The translations under genes and the position numbers were made by a program. Below are positions 61,917 to 64,000 of a stretch of 64,000 bases of DNA, one piece after another. The stretch is from Lactimicrobium massiliense. Its GTDB lineage: Bacteria > Bacillota_I > Bacilli_A > Erysipelotrichales > Erysipelotrichaceae. How positions within the stretch are numbered: the first letter of the stretch is position 1; each line of letters opens with the position of its first letter. The notes beneath the pieces are model-generated. The model worked only from the letters and a program-made list of their open reading frames with translations. It had not been told where the DNA came from and searched no databases. The DNA lies in the NCBI RefSeq assembly GCF_900343155.1, contig NZ_OUNG01000006.1, positions 62,001-126,000 of the forward strand, given 5' to 3'.

Positions 61917-63769
61917 TGCTTTACCAGGTAAGTCATGGCGCCAAAGATTTTGGCGCCAATACTGTTTTTGAGGATGTACAGTTTGAAATACGCGGCAATG
62001 AGAAGATTGCCATTGTCGGCCGCAATGGCTGCGGTAAAACAACCTTTCTGCGCTGTATGTGCGGAGAGGACCATTTTGACAAAGGAAATATCTCCCGTCC
62101 CAACAGCCTGACTATTGGTTATCTGTCCCAGAAGGTTCTTGACCATGATGAAAATACAGTGGAGCAGGAACTGAAAGCTGTCTATGCGCCATTATTTGCT
62201 CTGCAGAAGCAGCTGGAAGCACTGGAAGCACAGATGGCAGAAAATCCTGACGAAAAAGTCATGAACCAGTATGCGGATCTGCAGGAGAAATTTGAGCGGA
62301 GCGGCGGTTACAACTGGGAAGCCGAAATGAAGACGGTCTTTACGAAATTCGGCTTTCAGCTCGAAGATCTGCACCGCAGAATCGGTGAATTCTCCGGCGG
62401 TCAGAAGACCAGAATTGCCTTTGTCCGTCTGCTTCTGTCAAAACCGGATATTCTTCTGCTGGATGAGCCAACCAACCATCTGGATCTGGCTGCTATTGAA
62501 TGGCTGGAAGGATATGTCAAAAACTATCCGAGTGCCGTTGTCGTCGTCTCTCATGACCGGATGTTTCTGGATCATGTTGTTTCCGTTGTTTATGATATGG
62601 AATTTGGCAGGATGAAGCGGTATGCAGGCAACTACACTTCATATGTGGAACAGAAGAAGAATGATCAGGAACGCCAGCAGGCAGCCTATGTCCGCCAGCA
62701 GAAAGATATCCAGCGTCTGGAAGCACTGATTGAAAAATTCCGCTATAAGAAAAACAAAGCTGCTTTTGCCCAGTCCAAAATGAAGTACCTGGACCGCATG
62801 GAGAGGGTAGAAGAAGTACAGCACAATGACAAGCAATTCCATGCCGACTTCTCACCGCGCCTGAAGGGTGGGGAAGAGGTGCTGGAAACAGAAAAGCTGG
62901 TCATTGGCTATGACCACCCGCTTGCCCAGGTGACAATGAAAATACGGCGCGGTGACAGGGTTGCGATCATTGGTGACAATGGCACCGGCAAATCAACTCT
63001 GGTCAAGACTCTGATGAATCTGGTGCCAAAACTTGGGGGATCATTCCTGTTTGGCCATCAGATCGAGATCGGCTATTTTGACCAGCAGCTTGCCCAGTTC
63101 TCCAGCGGTAAAACCGTGCTGGAAGAAATCTGGGATGAACATCCGGATATGGACCGCACTGCCATACGATCTGTACTGGGCCGCTTCCTGTTTTCGGCAG
63201 ATGATGTTTTCAAGCTGGTGGATGTACTGTCTGGCGGAGAGAAGGTCAGGCTTTCCCTTGCTAAGCTCATGCTACAGCATGCCAATCTGCTCATTCTGGA
63301 TGAACCGACCAACCATCTTGATATTCCCGGTAAAGAAGCACTGGAAGATGCCCTGCGCGGATTTACCGGTACGATTCTGTTTGTTTCCCACGACCGTTAT
63401 TTCATCTCGCAGCTTGCCACCAAGATGCTTGTACTCCATGATGGCAAAGCTGATTTCCTGAATGAAACCTATCAGGAATATATGGAAGGAAAACAGGTTC
63501 AGGAAGAAAAGCCTGTGGAAAATAAGGAAGTTACGCGTCCAAGAACACAGAAAGCCAAGAATCCAGAAGCAATCCGGCGGCAGATTGCCCAGTTGGAAAA
63601 AGCCATTACTGCCAAGGAACAGGAACTGGAAGAAAGCAGGGCACTGCGCTTTGAACCGGAGTATTATCAGGATCAGGCAAAAATGGATGAGCTGGATGCC
63701 CACATTGATGACATCCACAATGAACTTGCCCATATGTATGCGGACTGGGAGGAGCTCTCTGAAGAATGA
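61916..63769 (+). CDS. ABC-F family ATP-binding protein (translation factor type)
   Basis: A 617-residue protein with two ABC ATPase domains and no membrane helices. Walker A sites are GRNGCGKTTF near residue 40 and GDNGTGKSTL near 355; signatures FSGGQKTRIAFVRLL and LSGGEKVRLSLAKLM; Walker B LLLDEPTNHLD and LILDEPTNHLD. The inter-domain linker with the P-site tRNA-interacting motif is charged (RRQKDIQRLEALIEKFRYKKNK), and a C-terminal coiled coil follows residue 545. These act on the ribosome. ATG 61916 overlaps the LicD stop; AAGGAGG lies seven bases upstream. Confidence 0.93.
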   Translation: MLYQVSHGAKDFGANTVFEDVQFEIRGNEKIAIVGRNGCGKTTFLRCMCGEDHFDKGNISRPNSLTIGYLSQKVLDHDENTVEQELKAVYAPLFALQKQLEALEAQMAENPDEKVMNQYADLQEKFERSGGYNWEAEMKTVFTKFGFQLEDLHRRIGEFSGGQKTRIAFVRLLLSKPDILLLDEPTNHLDLAAIEWLEGYVKNYPSAVVVVSHDRMFLDHVVSVVYDMEFGRMKRYAGNYTSYVEQKKNDQERQQAAYVRQQKDIQRLEALIEKFRYKKNKAAFAQSKMKYLDRMERVEEVQHNDKQFHADFSPRLKGGEEVLETEKLVIGYDHPLAQVTMKIRRGDRVAIIGDNGTGKSTLVKTLMNLVPKLGGSFLFGHQIEIGYFDQQLAQFSSGKTVLEEIWDEHPDMDRTAIRSVLGRFLFSADDVFKLVDVLSGGEKVRLSLAKLMLQHANLLILDEPTNHLDIPGKEALEDALRGFTGTILFVSHDRYFISQLATKMLVLHDGKADFLNETYQEYMEGKQVQEEKPVENKEVTRPRTQKAKNPEAIRRQIAQLEKAITAKEQELEESRALRFEPEYYQDQAKMDELDAHIDDIHNELAHMYADWEELSEE

Positions 63770-63783
63770 GAGCTTCTTTTTTT
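63753..63783 (+). terminator. Rho-independent terminator after the ABC-F gene
   Basis: AGCTCTC at 63753-63759 and GAGAGCT at 63768-63774 form a stem with an eight-base loop and a T-run to 63783; the left arm overlaps the last codons of the gene. Confidence 0.82.
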
Positions 63784-63797
63784 ATCGGGATTGCCGC

Positions 63798-63803
63798 TAT
63801 AAT
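63798..63803 (+). promoter_or_regulatory. TATAAT box upstream of the phosphofructokinase gene
   Basis: A consensus TATAAT hexamer lies 26 bases before the start codon of the last gene. No clear -35 hexamer is seen, as the terminator T-run occupies that position. Confidence 0.5.
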
Positions 63804-63829
63804 GATGACAGTAAAAAGGAGAATTGCAT

Positions 63830-64000
63830 ATGTCGAATTGCATCATTGCCCAATCAGGCGGACCTAGTTCTGTCATTAATGCCACGGTGGCAGGCATTGT
63901 CAAAGCCAATCAGCTGAATCCGCTGTATGAACATGTTTATGGCGGCCTGAATGGCATTGAGGGCATTCTGCAGGAACGTTTTGTGGATCTGACCAATATG
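63830..64000 (+). CDS. pfp: 6-phosphofructokinase, PPi-dependent type (5' part only)
   Basis: Only the first 57 codons are in the window. The start CIIAQSGGPSSVINATVAG carries the glycine-rich loop of phosphofructokinases; the GGPSSVINA sequence, with a Ser-Ser where ATP-dependent enzymes have GDAPGMN, fits the pyrophosphate-dependent branch, and YGGLNGIEGIL is the next conserved turn. It phosphorylates fructose 6-phosphate in glycolysis, reversibly if PPi-linked. AAAAGGAGAATTGC precedes ATG 63830. Confidence 0.85.
   Translation, partial: MSNCIIAQSGGPSSVINATVAGIVKANQLNPLYEHVYGGLNGIEGILQERFVDLTNM

Overview
The window is a chromosomal segment of a low-to-mid GC Firmicute. The 16S gene, the Rex-AsnS-ABC-F-phosphofructokinase and tsaE-tsaB-rimI-tsaD housekeeping blocks, the T-box and TPP riboswitches and the strong AGGAGG ribosome binding sites all fit an anaerobe of the Erysipelotrichaceae type. 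The family assignment rests on recognition of the sequence, not on a search.

Region 1 (1-8080) is the right part of an integrated mobile element. It holds the end of a PglZ-containing, BREX-like defence operon, two XRE repressors, a GAF/BTAD-type regulator, a MazF toxin without an obvious antitoxin, a small ORF and a large serine recombinase. Between the regulators lies a helically phased array of eight TGCGAC-type repeats. The recombinase end abuts the 3' half of a macro-domain gene that is followed by an intact class M sirtuin gene. The element therefore appears to have integrated into a macro-SirTM operon; its left end and the 5' half of the macro gene are outside the window.

Region 2 (8081-15614) is a gene-remnant zone: a decayed recombinase tail on the minus strand, a PanE-like reductase, a small protein interrupted by a TAA, a lectin-like protein, a structured intergenic segment resembling the right end of an IS200/IS605-TnpB element, a ferredoxin fragment and a UvrA-type ABC ATPase.

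Region 3 (15615-29040) is metabolic: DUF1349 protein, FMN reductase, arsenic resistance (arsR, ACR3, arsC), a nitroreductase/Rrf2/MDR-oxidoreductase operon with an operator over its promoter, lactate dehydrogenase followed by lactate racemase LarA, a phospho-beta-glucosidase, a truncated GGDEF domain, a DUF1858/DUF438/PAS protein and a GtrB-like glycosyltransferase.

Region 4 (29041-48442) starts with a T-box leader controlling an amino-acid ABC transporter and an M14 peptidase. It continues with ferritin, a Lon-like AAA+ protein without protease domain, a heterodimeric ABC exporter preceded by a 37-codon ORF, an M42 aminopeptidase, a transglutaminase-like lipoprotein, a patatin, a DtxR-family regulator divergent from psuK-psuG-aac(3), a free-methionine sulfoxide reductase, a TPP-riboswitch-controlled thiT, and a DUF402 phosphatase.

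Region 5 (48443-56410) is one rRNA operon (16S-23S-5S, no spacer tRNA) with two tandem promoters, followed by a complete IS66 element with 24-bp terminal repeats and a perfect 8-bp target duplication.

Region 6 (56411-64000) is the t6A tRNA-modification operon (tsaE, tsaB, rimI, tsaD), then rex, asnS, a LicD-family gene, an ABC-F ATPase and the start of a PPi-type phosphofructokinase. No tRNA genes and no CRISPR array were seen.
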